DNA of 64,000 nucleotides from Hermatobates lingyangjiaoensis (GCA_026182355.1 JAPFBL010000319.1:186001-250000); one strand, 5' to 3'; counted from the stretch's first letter, positions 35,521-46,969 are shown. The notes: generated from the sequence alone by a model not told the origin. Translations and numbers: made by a program.

Positions 35521-36230
35521 TATTTTTGTTTGTTACCTGAATTTTCTTTTACCTACCTGAAGATCATTTCAGTGAATTAAATTTACTATATAGTAACTTA
35601 TATGAAGACTTGTTTCATGACTGTATCTGGGACAACTCCTGTTGAAATTTTTACCTTTCCAACAAAAACTTGTGAGAAAACTAGAATAAACCAGCAAGGG
35701 AGTCGTGAACGCGGAAGCTGCTGTGCCTTTTAACATAATATTTATATATATATACTAACCCGTCAGATAAAGACTCATTTTGATTTATATACAACGGTGA
35801 AAAACTTAAACGACTGGATTATCAACCTTTGTTCATTCCGCACTGTGCAGATCTGTATCTTCCCTCTTCTATTCCTCCTGATAGCGGGTAAACCAAAAAT
35901 TTGAGGCTATAAAAGTGTAATCCCATTGTGTATGCTTGTTTAGTATAACATCTCTTATGTTGTCATGACATATCCTTCCAGTATGTCATGAATTTTAAAA
36001 GGAAACTTATTAAACCCAGTTTACTAGTTTAATTTAAACCTTCTTTATTGTGAGAAGAAGCGTATACAATACAATAAATCTGCACATATTCTTTTAAAAT
36101 TTTTAGCTCCAACATACCAAGGTTTTAAATATTTTGTTCAGCCAAAATATCAGGTTTGAAGTTTTATTACTACTAGAAAAAGACTGATTCAGAATTATTC
36201 CTTTATAATATATACAAGATTTCATAGCAA
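35521..36230. other. AT-rich sequence without a recognisable gene
   Basis: Nothing supported. Confidence 0.45.
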
Positions 36231-36239
36231 CCAGTGAAA

Positions 36240-36405
36240 CAATTATCAACGTCTAAACCACAGTCATAAATACAGTTATTCAGAATTTTAACCAAGAACC
36301 CTTAACCAAAACATGTGGGCCAGTTAATGTGAGTGAGACTCAAGGTATTCTCAAGGTATGATCACCTTTTTAAAGTGCATTACTGTGGTTTGGACGTCTT
36401 GGATT
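36240..36405. repeat. Decayed inverted repeat
   Basis: CAACGTCTAAACCACAGT near 36249 is matched, inverted, by ACTGTGGTTTGGACGTC near 36384. The interior has drifted. Possibly an old foldback related to family A (ACCACA-type outer end), but the core is gone. Confidence 0.4.
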
Positions 36406-36464
36406 GAACTTAAGTATATAAGCAATTAATCAAACAATTCCGCGAACTTAATGAACAATCCACA

Positions 36465-36670
36465 AAAAGAACACAACAAAAAATCACTATTGTATTTTGA
36501 TATCCCTGTCTTCGGATAGAAAGATATGAGTAGCTCTGAAGTTGTCATCGAATAAAGTTGTCATTTCAATTGTCATCGAAACAACTCATATCTTTCTTCC
36601 TGATGATGAGACCGTTGAAATATAGTAGTGAGTTTTTGACATGTCTTTTATGTGTCTTTTCGGTGAATTT
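36465..36670. mobile_element. Foldback with CTGATGATGAGACC core, decayed
   Basis: The left arm, inverted, reads CTCATATCTTTC...CCGAAGACAGG, then CAATAGTGATTTTTTG. The right arm reads CTCATATCTTTCTTCCTGATG, then ACCGTTGAAATATAGTAG. The right arm thus holds CTGATGA, a short segment, then GAAA, an intact-looking but loop-poor version of the common core. Confidence 0.5.
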
Positions 36671-36692
36671 AGTATATATATATGTACTATTT

Positions 36693-36850
36693 TTCTTTAT
36701 GGAGGTTTCGTCCAGCGTCTAACAGTAAAACAACTTTAAGCTAACGTTTTGTCTATGTTCGTATCCCTGAAGATGTCTACAAACATACACAAAACGTTGG
36801 TCAAAAGTGTTTAGTGTTTGACGCTAGACCAAACCTAGATAAAGAAAAAT
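36693..36850. mobile_element. Second adjacent foldback, AACGTT type
   Basis: Outer ends TTTCTTTATGGAGG and the decayed complement at about 36839-36848, with GTCTAGCGTC-like motifs inside, pair across the element. The right arm has CCCTGAAGATGTCTAC, then AAAACGTTGGTC, the same CTGAAGA...AACGTTGG order as PLE pLTR arms elsewhere in the window. Confidence 0.5.
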
Positions 36851-37617
36851 AGTGTTGATGTATATGGTCGAGATAAGAAAATATTGACTACAGTGAACAG
36901 AATTAAACAAAATCACATTTCCTATTACTCATATCACTCTTTGGAGACCAATCTCTCAAAATTCCATTATATCATGTAGGGACGGTGCCGATAGAAAGAT
37001 GGTTAGATGGTTGACGTTACTAGAAAGCATAATGAAGTTATGTGAGAAGGGAGGTTCTCACATTTCCCTATTGCTTTCTTCTTAGCTAATGCTTTCTTCA
37101 TAGCTTTCTTCTTATATTTCTGCTAATGCCAAAGAAATATAATGAAATGGTGACAGAAGAGGAGTATTACTGCGAGCATGTCTCTAGAACTCCACAGTTG
37201 TATAACTTTAATGATTAGCAGATTTTCTTAAAAGAGTGCGCTAAAAACAATGAAAGGTTTTATTAGTATAATACAAACTTTACATCAACTTTAGATATTG
37301 AATTCCGTAAGAAAAAGCTTATTCCTTCATCTAAGACACTATAACTAAGGTTTTTTATGTGTGCCGTATTTTGATAAAAGTTCAGTTTTAATAAAAGCTT
37401 AAAATTAAGTAATATACTGGTTGAATAATGAAATTTCATTAGCGAAGACAAGATCAAAGTATATGAAGTAGAGGAACATCAAAATAGTGATTAATCCGCT
37501 TTTAATGAAGTCATGTGCTTCTAAACAAAGTTTTCATTTGAAATAAATAGTAGAGAAGATTGGTAACCTTCATGTAATGATTAGAAAACATCATTAAGTT
37601 TGATGTTAGCAAAATAT
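36851..37617. other. AT-rich sequence without a recognisable gene
   Basis: Nothing supported. Confidence 0.45.
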
Positions 37618-37985
37618 TTAGGGTAGGAAAGACTGTGGCCGCCTTGAAAACTGTTTGAGAAAATCAATGCTGAGGGACAGCTGATACGCAGGGCTGAGTC
37701 TAAAGACAGCCCGAACAGGGGCATGCAATTGAACCATAACCAAAATGAGAATATGTAAGCTTAGTACCTTGGTGGCCCAGTGGAGACACTCAGACGCTGC
37801 AGTCTTGAAGAAACGAGAACACCACCGACACGTTCTCAAAGAGCCTTCTCGACACACTGCAGGGCGTCAGTCGGGGAGCGCATGCGCGCTCATGTAACGG
37901 TCTGGTGCCGCTGCACCCGACAGCGCACTCTTCGTGCTTGCCTGGTCAGGGCGTAGCCTATTATTTTGTTGATGATTGAAATGCC
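37618..37985. other. GC-richer, CpG-containing block with an NRF-1-like palindrome
   Basis: This about 370-bp block has far more CpG than its surroundings. It holds the 10-bp palindrome GCGCATGCGC at 37878-37887, which equals the core of the NRF-1/Ewg binding consensus (established for animal promoters). A minus-strand open frame (37618-37857) has no recognisable domain. It may be a host promoter or first exon, or a mobile-element 5' region. The sequence alone does not decide. Confidence 0.3.
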
Positions 37986-38759
37986 AAGCACCTCTGTATC
38001 GCAGGAGGTATGTCATACTAAGGTATCTTCAGTCTGAGATCATTTTTATTTGGCCTTGCATTCCTACAACAAATTTAGAAACAGTAATTACATTTGTTTC
38101 CAATATACCCTTTAAATTAACAAACACAAACCTCTTTCGAAGACTTCTGATATAAGAAAGAACATGGCCAACCATTGTAGCATTATTTCAACTCAAGACT
38201 TTTACTAAACAACTACCAGCCCACCAGACTTTGCCCGAGTAAAAAATAATAATTAATTTTTTTTAAAAAAAAAATACTGTTACATAGCTTTTGTCATTTC
38301 CACATTGTACAGTTTCCTAGCTATAAATTTCAATTCAATCAGATTTTTTTTAAAATATATTTAACCTACTGAATTAATAATAAAAGGATAGGCTCTACTA
38401 TATTTATGGCTATTTGCGTGATATTAGAAAAGAATAACTTTTAACAATTTATTTTATTTCCACTGAGTATGAAATTCAGCATTGGGTTTAACATGATATG
38501 CTTGTGAATTCCCTCAAATCATCAAACCCAAGTAGTAAAACTCCTAATTGGTTGTTTATCTATCTCAATGTACATCCGTTGGCTATCTCCCTATAAACAG
38601 TTGATAAAATTTGCTAATTTTGTATTTGTTCTATGAAAAAAATAGTATTCAAAATTTTAATAATCCTGCATTAATTTACAAATGATCCTCGGTCTTTCCA
38701 CCATACATTGATGAAGCAGAAGAGGTTGATTTTTTTTTTGACGTTAAGCCCTTTCGCCA

Positions 38760-39365
38760 CATCACGAGGGTCAACCGCATCTTACACATGAGGAAAACGG
38801 GACAGTGCTCGTGAAGTGACAAAGGCGGAGGAGGGCTTCCACGACCTACATGGACAAGAGCTATAGGTGTAAGCCTTTACAAGAATGAAAGTTATTTGTT
38901 GAAAGAGATCATCAAGAATTACTGGTGAAAAATTAAAAGGAAAAAAAACTAGGAGATAATAGAGAGTTAAAAATATAGCAAAGTATATATATGCAAAAGA
39001 AAGAGTAATAGAAGAAAAAGATATAAGGAGAAGGAACAAGAAGCATATAACAGCTAACCATAACGAGACGGCCAAGTAAACCTTAATCCGCCATAGCCCC
39101 CTGCCATAACCCCACAAGAAAGTCTTGAAAAAGACAGACATACATAAGACTTACATGGACGGACAGCCCCCCCCCCCTCCCCAGCGCGCGATAGAGTGGT
39201 CTCTACACCCGCTGACGTCGATCCAGGTTAACAATTCGCTCGTTAGCCTAGTTGTGCCTTTCTTGGTTCATGTCCTGAGGGAACAACCACTCAGGCATGT
39301 TAAGCCCCCCCACCACGACAAGGTGAAGGCACATCGGGGGGGTCGGGGGGTGCTCTTAATAATGC
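38760..39365 (-). repeat. GC-richer LINE 5' UTR-like repeat, second copy
   Basis: On the minus strand it begins near 39360 with C- and G-runs and CCTTGTCGTGGTGGGGG. It continues through GGGAGGGGGGGGGGCTGTCC and GTCTGTCTTTTTCAAGACT, matching the plus-strand block at 10.2-10.8 kb in order and spacing. The overlapping frames 38782-39141 (minus) and 39125-39520 (plus) are treated as incidental. Confidence 0.45.
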
Positions 39366-39534
39366 AAATACTTGAAGACTATCAATACACCATCCATGCT
39401 TTATCAACTAATTCATGTATTATCAATTATTTAAAACTTCTTCCTCTCTCTTTCAAAAATCCTCCAAGTTTTTTAGCAGAACTGATAGAGCTAACTAGGA
39501 TAGTTAAGTGTGGAGGTTAGAAACAACGTAGCCG

Positions 39535-39775
39535 CCAGCTCTATCCTAATTGCACGAGTAATAGTTATCCTGCCCCTTCTGATGGTTCCAGCACTCCTAG
39601 AGACTGTGCTGACCGTCTGGAATGTGGCCTATTCTGCGCTTCTTACATTGGTCTCTCTTCCACCAAGCTTAGCAACCCATGTATGGTCGCAGATCATAAC
39701 ACACCGTAGTGACCTACACATTGCTATCCACACCAAAAGTCATGGTCTCTTCACCCATAACTGCAGTAAATAAAA
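39535..39775 (+). pseudogene. Probable PLE GIY-YIG fragment of a second lineage
   Basis: One frame reads a cysteine-rich stretch ending in ECGLFCASYIGLSSTKLS (about 39615-39672). After a frameshift, the next frame reads HRSDLHIAIHTKSHG up to the stop near 39773. YIG, a Leu-Ser segment, then His-Arg/Lys-Ser-Asp and HTKSH are in the order found in many PLE endonuclease domains. The sequence is not close to the 60-kb PLE. It lies just before a (TA)n region. The call rests on motif order and needs a profile search. Confidence 0.5.
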
Positions 39776-39879
39776 ACCTGTCAAAGAAAATAGCCATTGA
39801 CTATACGAGATTAACTTTTAAAGCTTCTGAAGGCCACATTTGGTCCCTTAAATCCCTTTAAGGTTTAAATCAAACATTT

Positions 39880-39941
39880 TATATATATATATATATATAT
39901 ATTTATTTATTTATACATTTTATACATTTATGCATTTATAC

Positions 39942-39988
<47 letters not shown>
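39880..39988. repeat. (TA)n and TA-rich simple repeats
   Basis: Two (TA)n runs (about 39880-39901 and 39950-39988) flank a short array of ATACATTTAT-like units. Confidence 0.85.
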
Positions 39989-39994
<6 letters not shown>

Positions 39995-40216
39995 TTCTAT
40001 TATTATTTTCCAATATCATCATTTATTAATCTTTTGTTATGATTTTCTTTATCGTTTTCATGTTTTTGTAAATGGATTCACTCATTTCACTCTAATTTCT
40101 TAAGAAAGATTCTTTCAAAAAGTAATGAAAAGTTGAAACTATTTTTTTTATTATATTTGCAGTTATATTATACTCTGATTCCAGGTTTGTTGTTATTTTT
40201 ACTGATTCCAAATTTT

Positions 40217-41824
40217 TACTTTACTATAAGTAAAGTATAGTGATCGTGAAAAAATTCGATCTCGAGATTTTGACGGAATTACGTGTTTTGAGGTACCAGA
40301 AGTCGTTTTATGACATTTTTACGATGATGTCTGTGTGTGTGTGGGTGGGTGGGTGGGTGGGTGGGTGAGTGTGTTAGCATTGCTTGTTACCACGCTACGG
40401 TCCAGAATCTTTGATGGATCAAGTTGATATTTTACACAAAAATGGGCCCCATAAAGACGAAGATCCCTATTGTTTGGGAAGAATTATGCATGATGGGAAA
40501 GTCACTTTTTTTGCCAAAAACCGTTTTTTTTAAACATTTATTTCTCCTAAACTGATAACCCTAGAGTTTTGAAATTTTGACATTATCTTTGAGGTTTCAA
40601 ATGCAACAAACGAAAAATATATTCAGAATTTTAAAACAACAGGAAATATTTTTTTTTCAATAAAATGTACAAATTTTGACTTATAATTCAATCTCAAACC
40701 TTGTGAGAGCGATACAAGCCATACTGTTTGACGGACAAGAATGAAACTATGCCTATAAATAGAACATTATATGGAAAATGAGTTGAGATATTTTTTTCTA
40801 AAATTACATTCGCTAAAGGGGCGTTACAGTACGATTTGTGTTTTCAGAAAATGTTTTTTTGACGCTAAACGGCTCGTTAAAAAATAATGAAAATTTGACC
40901 AAAAATGGAACAAAAAATTAGCAATTCTTAAACAAAAAATCATGAAGTTTCAATTACGGGAAAGAGCAATAACGATATAAAAACTGTTTGTTTATCCTAG
41001 ACTAAGAGATCACCTGCTATACTTGTCGAATTTTTTGTATTTTTTTACATTGTTTACATTGACTTAGAAATTTTTTGAGCGAATCCATTGAGATAAAATT
41101 GATGTTTCTAATGGAAAAATGAAAATATATTATTGACTTATAAGAGATGTAAGAGGAATAATATTGTGCAGGTAAATGATAACACTCGTTAAAAAAAAAT
41201 TCGTATATATGTTATTTGACAAAGGGGAAGGAAAATGATCTTATTAAATACTAAGAAGCCATAAAATTCCCAGCATAATAATTCTGTTAAAAACCAAAAA
41301 TGTAAAAGATAATTCAAAATATAAATCTTTCGTTTAGAGATTAATAACTGTAATTATCGTACATCTTTAATTAACAAATCACCTTAAAACAACATTTTCT
41401 TCCCTGTTTAAGAAGTTTTTCAGAGAAAAAAAGGGTATTTTACTGTTTGAAATTTGAAAATTTTACATTAATATTCAATGTAGAAGGATGTTAAGTAAAC
41501 GATGTAAGAAATCTACTAGCTATTTGAACAATAGCCATGTTCTCTTGTAGGATAATATTTCGTATCAAGAAATGTTCACATTGGTTTTTCAAAAATGTTA
41601 TTACTGCTGTAGTTATACTAATGAAATTATTTGCAAATAATAAATTATTTGTGATGTACAAAAATAAGCTTATAAATTGATATGTCCTTCAATCACTATC
41701 TGTACTACCTCACGAATGCAATGCTAATAATTATATCCCATTTAGATATTTATGTTATGCTTAAATGATACGTTATGTTTTATATACTCAAGAAATTTGA
41801 CATTGAGTTACTTATAGTAAAGTA
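40217..41824 (+). mobile_element. Full-length 1.6-kb TIR element, no coding capacity
   Basis: The ends are perfect 17-bp inverted repeats, TACTTTACTATAAGTAA at 40217-40233 and TTACTTATAGTAAAGTA at 41808-41824. Counting the terminal TA as target duplication gives a 1604-bp Tc1/mariner-style element. Each terminus is itself palindromic (CTTTACTATAAGTAAAG), so each end could form a hairpin. A (TG)n/(GGGT)n array lies at about 40327-40372. No frame longer than trivial length has transposase character. The first 520 bp or so are shared with 1-539 and partly with 18225-18434. Confidence 0.75.
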
Positions 41825-42190
41825 GAGTGTAGGCCACTCCAGATTTTTTATTCTTGTTTTTAAGTTATTTATAGTTCTTGGTTGGAATATTACTTTAAAA
41901 CAATTGTTAATAAGTAAGTTTAAAGTTGCACTAGTTGCTCTCATTCATAAACTTGTATTTCTGCTTTCCGTAACAGGTTTCAAAACTTTCAAAGTTGTTT
42001 AAGAAATATGTAGAAATAGAAAGACACTTTACAAGTTTTTTATTAATTTTTCACTTAACCTGCATGACTTGGTGCTAATTAAAATATGTCAGCATACAAA
42101 ATGGGTTGCTCAATGCAATTTGGTTCGGGGGGGGGGGGGGGGGGGGGGATGAGAATAATAAGCTGTACATCGGTTGTGTGATTATTTTCA
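41825..42190. other. AT-rich sequence with a long G-run
   Basis: An uninterrupted G-run of about 22 bases is at 42127-42149. No gene was found. Confidence 0.6.
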
Positions 42191-42194
42191 TTTG

Positions 42195-42475
42195 AGGGTG
42201 ACTATAGCACTGCGTCTTAAAAAAAAAAAAACTATTGTACTTCCCCCCTTCTGTACTAAAGTACCCCAGCAGTTAGCTTCAACGCCTCCAAGAAGCTCAG
42301 CACTTTTGTTCCAAAGGTAAAAGTTTTTCTATGGTTTTGCTGAGGATCCCAAAGCACCTACTCTGTGCAACAAAGTTGTCTTACACTCAGTCAGCAGGTG
42401 CAACGGTGTTTATTCCTCTTTGCATAATCTCCACAAACCATCATTGACAATGTCCATTCAGGCTCCCTATGTTTC
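42195..42475 (-). pseudogene. 3' fragment of a second RNase H LINE (copy 1)
   Basis: Read on the minus strand, it aligns with the copies at 46268-46826 and 49698-49905. Shared features are a NDGLWRLC-like zinc-knuckle start, a CTTTGGGATCCTCAG-like segment, an AAGTGCTGAGCTTCTTGGAG segment and a 3' end with GCACT..GTCTTAAG..AGTGCTATAGTCACC. Stops interrupt the frame. It is the tail of the ORF plus a short 3' UTR. Confidence 0.65.
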
Positions 42476-43060
42476 AGGAGAAAGTAACTTCCTTTCTCCT
42501 TCTTCGTGCACTTGTGGGAGATTGGCTCCTACTAGTTAGCGCTTTTGGACTCTCTGCACTTCCGAAGGATAGTCTCCGGTCTTCCTTTTCCTTACAGGGT
42601 AAAATCCCTGAAACTCTATTTTGTCCTATTTTTGTTCTTCTATTTTGCGGTGGTATTTTGTCCGCTCCGGCAGACCACCACATACCGGAGTAAGGCTATT
42701 TACTCAAGGGGGGCGCCTAGTACCCGTGAGGCTCCGTTCATAATACAGTAACCCCTGTATCATCAATCTTTCAGCACGGATCGCATAACACCTTAGATTG
42801 GGGCTGGGGTAAAAGGAGGGGATTTGGAGATTAGGAACGATGTGAAACGAATGTGGTCAGGCCCAGCTCCTGATCACCTTCTCCTTCTCTTTCCTTTGTC
42901 CCTACACATAGCAGGTTAACAGAGTAGCCTCGTGAAGGCCGAAAGTCGGAGTTGAGTGTTAGAGGCTATTAGTGGCGTTAATCACTCCATTACTAGCCCA
43001 GGCTGTGTGATATACAAAACAAAAGTGTATAATGATGACTGGATCAATCACCCACGATCT
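42476..43060. other. GC-richer block adjoining the LINE fragment, unclassified
   Basis: The block is less AT-rich than its flanks, with overlapping frames on both strands and motifs such as GGGGGGCGCCTAGTACCCG near 42705. The adjacent LINE fragment stops aligning with its relatives at about 42465, so this segment is not simply its upstream continuation. It may be a LINE 5' UTR fragment of another family. Confidence 0.3.
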
Positions 43061-44864
43061 GTACCACCTCCAGAATTGACTAATCGGACTCTCACACAAA
43101 AACCACTTAAACATTTTTAAAAAAAATGTTTAATTAATTAAATTAATTAATTAATTTGATTAATTTCTTATTTATTTTATAAAATCAAGGCTTTTTTGGG
43201 ACTAAATAAAAAAATTAATGAATGAAGTATCAATCTTTTGATGTATATGTTGGTTAGAAACAGAGATCCGCGTAGATTATTTTACAGGGTCCTCAAAATG
43301 AACACTTTAAATATGAATTGAACATTATCTTCTCTCCTCTAACTGATATCAATAGAACTCTAGTCTGATACACACACAAGTGATAAATAATTAATAATTA
43401 AAATAGAGTAAATCATTTTATTTTAATATGAATACCTGGAAACAAGGGAGTACGTTGAATCCTCTTCAAAATTTCAAAATAATGATTTCAAAATGAATAT
43501 TTTTGTAAATGTAAGTATTAAAGTTAGTGATTTAGGCATATTATTTAGATGAGGTTAACAACACCGTTCTATATTGCGATCCCGAAGTATGTTCTTCTTG
43601 ATGGTTTAGCTTTCGGGCACGAATCTAATTGACTTTTAAATGTAATAAGGTTTTAAATACCTCATAAAATTGATGATTTTTAATTGCTTTCCCAAATCAC
43701 TCTATCTCTTTACCCATAATAAGTTTTATGTTAGATTGTGCAAATAAAATAACTGTTTCTACAAAACAGGTTAGATTATAAAGAACAAAGAACTAAAGAC
43801 AGTTTATACATTTTTGAAGTATTAGATGTTAGATAAATAGGATTGCAATGGTAATATTGCAATTATTAATTAATGTAGCATCACAATGATGTTAATTATC
43901 ATTATTAGGTGTTCCAGGAAAGCATTCTAATAAAGAACTGTCCCATAAGAGAGAACCCATCACCGCCATTCCAATAACAATGTTCAGTGTTCATCTTCAT
44001 TCAATGTTCAGTGCACATGCTGTTGGTATGTAAATAAAAATTGATAACAACTGTTATGATTGCTATAAAAACTATCATTATAAGTAGTTAACAATTCTCA
44101 AAAAAAATTTCACAATAATAAAGAACATACAAATAAACGTAAAACAAAATACAAATATCGTAAGTATCCATAAATTACCTCTGACCAGCAAAAACTGTTT
44201 AAAACATCAGAAATAATTTATTACGACAAACATTATTAAAATTCATACGATATTGGATTTAAAAAGCAAGGAAGATAATACTACGAGTATATTTGGTTTA
44301 ACATCAAATTAGACCTGAAAAAAGCGAGTCATTTTGAGCAGTGTTCGATTGTTTTAAAAAAACTTTCAGCGTCCGATAGAAAGCACGTAGGAGGTAATGA
44401 CAAGGAACCAGTGGTTAGGCGTAACAACCATAGATTATCACCCTACTTTGTTGAACAGTATAAAAACTTCCAAGAGCATACCGTGGTAGTTCTTTGATTC
44501 TTGGTACAAGGTTGTGGTGAGGTCAATTCAAAACACGTAATTCAACATCAGAAGAGATATTTACATGTGTTTTTTCTTCGCATAAGGTAAGTAAGTAGAT
44601 AAACATACATCATAATTGCTAATATCTCAGCATATGTTAGTAATATTAGTATTTAAATATACCATTATTCCTTATAACATTTCTTCACGTCTCAACCAGG
44701 TTCGGAACTCGTCAATTTCTCGTTCTACGTTGTCAAAAGAAACTAATTTTCATTTTCTCTTTAATAACAAATAAGTTTGAAAACCGGTCGATGTGTGAGA
44801 AAAATTGACGAGGTAAGTCAGTATATTTTCACAATAATATAATAAAAACATTGTTTATGTACTC
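43061..44864. other. AT-rich sequence without a recognisable gene
   Basis: (TTAA)n-like runs lie near 43132-43160. Nothing else is supported. Confidence 0.5.
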
Positions 44865-45128
44865 TTGAACTCAAAAACGTTTGGCAGGACGAGTTTTGTC
44901 ACAAGTTTTGGAGGTCTAACTAAACGACCAACAGCCAGCCGCCTTCAAAAAAACAGTGACCAGTACCCTCTGTGTGGTGATGGGAGGATGGAAGGATATC
45001 ATTTTTTAATTTGCACTGCACTGACATCCACTAACATCAACCTTGGACCGACCGCACAACGACTCGCTAACCTACACTCGACTGCTAGGTGTCAACGGGC
45101 AGAAGCGCCACGGACGAGCGTTGGATAA
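44865..45128 (+). pseudogene. Possible LINE ORF2 C-terminal relic
   Basis: The open frame contains SDQYPLCGDGRMEGYHFLICTAL. A Cys-containing LCG motif followed by HFLIC resembles the zinc-knuckle end of RNase H LINEs (CxxC...HxxxxC), with the first Cys replaced by Tyr-Pro. It is less AT-rich than its surroundings. No RNase H motif and no poly(A) were seen, so family placement is uncertain. Confidence 0.4.
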
Positions 45129-45890
45129 AGAAAGAATGAAAAGGAAGAAGTTTTTCTACAATGATGTTTTGTTAATACGACTTTAGTCAATAGACAATTT
45201 TGTTTATACTCAAATTGTAATTTTTGAGAGTAATTTGGAATTGTCAATGAGATTTATCTAAAAAAATTTTGCCAAAATGATTTCTTCGTCTAAACATCAA
45301 TCAAAACATGTTGACAAACGATTTAATTTTGAAATACTATCAAAAGTATATGTCCGCTAGAAATAATGTTACCTACCCTGAACTCATTGATTTCAAATTT
45401 TCCTTTAACTAAACTACAATGAAATGAAATCAGAGATTCTGCTAAAGAATATAGGTAAAACATTGTGCACCCGTTGTTAGTAAAACCTAGGCAAATTGAT
45501 GCAACGCTAAATACTCTAGTCACATTCTTGTATGCAATAAAATAATCCATAGTCTTATAATTTTTTCAGAAGAAGAATTGTTTACTATTTCGAACGAAAT
45601 CGATAATGTATTTTACGTGATTCACTCAGTCAATCGTCACAAACCCATCGGCATTAATTTCTTCTCATGTACTCGTACGTGAATTATATCAACATAGTTA
45701 CGACAATTTAAGAGTGTCTTCAAAAATCTGGTACACTATAAGTTTAGTTGAATACAGTGATAAACATAGTATAAATCTAAATCTTGCTTCTCTTTTATTC
45801 TCTAACAAACTAGTTTTGGTGAGCGCTGAGCCAATTTGAGCAAATTTTGGTCGTTTATCAGATGTTAGAATAAAAGTAAATATCCTTTTC
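45129..45890. other. AT-rich sequence without a recognisable gene
   Basis: Nothing supported. Confidence 0.45.
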
Positions 45891-45894
45891 ATAG

Positions 45895-45943
45895 TGTGGT
45901 TTGGGCATTGATTGTTATTTCACGTGTTTATGTGAAATCTTGT
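45895..45943. repeat. Family A outer-arm fragment
   Basis: GTGTGGTTTGGGCATTGATTG and the TTTCAC...GTGAAA palindrome form the outer third of a family A arm. It is detached from the next foldback by (TA)n and may be the remnant of an earlier insertion at the same (TA)n site. Confidence 0.6.

Positions 45944-45944
<1 letters not shown>

Positions 45945-45984
<40 letters not shown>
45945..45984. repeat. (TA)n microsatellite
   Basis: A TA run lies between two family A segments. Confidence 0.95.
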
Positions 45985-45987
<3 letters not shown>

Positions 45988-46215
45988 ATGATCAAACCAC
46001 AATAAGAAATGGGAAAACAAGACTAAGATCTTTCAACCGTAACAAGCGGTCTTCGTCAGAGTCAAAAACCCAACTGAGTTTGGGTTTTTGAGTCAGTTGG
46101 GTTTTTGACTCTGACGAAGACCGCTTGTTACGGTTGAAAGATCTTAGTCTTGTTTTCCCATTTCTTATTGTGGTTTGATCATTGATTGTTGTTTCACGTG
46201 TTTATGTGAAATCTT

Positions 46216-46218
<3 letters not shown>
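45985..46218. mobile_element. Family A foldback, copy 6
   Basis: The cores are intact at 46031-46059 (minus) and 46111-46139 (plus). The centre has a short partial triplication of CAGTTGGGTTTTTG. A (TA)n tract follows at about 46222-46260. Confidence 0.8.
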
Positions 46219-46261
<43 letters not shown>

Positions 46262-46267
46262 TATTAT

Positions 46268-46826
46268 TATTATTTTTCATTGAGGGTGATTATAGCACTT
46301 CGTCCTAAGAACTACTGTTTTTCCCCTCTTCTGTGCTACAGTACCCCAGTTAGCTTCAGTGCCTCCAAGAAGCTTAGCACTTTTGTTATGTCCAACGGTA
46401 AAAGTTCTCCTCTAGCTTTCTTGAGTGTCCCAAAGCACCTGCCTCTGTGTAGCAAAGTGGCTTGATAATCAACCAGCAGGTGCAACAGTGTGTCTTCCTC
46501 TTCCTTAGAGAATCTTTACAAACCATCATTGATAATGCCCATTCCTCACAGATGGCCATTAAGTTTGCAGTGACCCGTTATGAATCGGGTGAAAATCTTT
46601 AGATTATTCCTGTTCCTTTACCTATAATACAAGATTTGCTTATTCTCAAACTTATTGAGAACTAGCTTTGATTGTCTGTGCCCTTGAAGAGAATCCCAGC
46701 ATTTCTTTCTGTTTTCCCTATCCTCGCTCCTAAGGAGTTCTTGTATAGTACGATACGTATGTTGTCCTATACCACAATATGGTTCTGGACCAATATGCAG
46801 TTTCTGAGCACCTTGCATGTTCATCC
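46268..46826 (-). pseudogene. 3' fragment of the second RNase H LINE (copy 2, longest)
   Basis: On the minus strand it is read from about 46824. The segments are LHIGPEPYCGIG, IQELLRSEDRENRKKCWDSL, ITGHCKLNGHL, IINDGL and KEEEDTLLHLLVDY, then TKVLSFLEALKL. The TGHC...NGHL and zinc-knuckle region are typical of the segment after RNase H in I/R1-type elements. Stops (after YYR at about 46618, and others) and Cys losses show decay. It ends in a short 3' UTR next to the (TA)n of the family A copy 6. Confidence 0.75.
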
Positions 46827-46833
46827 TTTCGTT

Positions 46834-46837
<4 letters not shown>

Positions 46838-46864
<27 letters not shown>
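46838..46864. repeat. (TA)n microsatellite
   Basis: A TA dinucleotide run. Confidence 0.9.
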
Positions 46865-46918
46865 CTTCGAATAAAATGAAAGGTCCGTGTAGACCGTCCG
46901 TGTGACTTTCTGTGTTCT

Positions 46919-46920
46919 TC

Positions 46921-46954
<34 letters not shown>

Positions 46955-46969
46955 ATGTGTGTGTGTGTG

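Noticed and set aside
38782..39520. Frames of 119 and 131 codons in the GC-richer block
   Set aside because: They lie on opposite strands within a repeat that also occurs at 10 kb, and the motifs conserved between the two copies are DNA runs, not codons.
42469..42751. Three overlapping frames as a small gene
   Set aside because: All three frames on two strands are open because of base composition; no domain, and the region is likely a repeat fragment.
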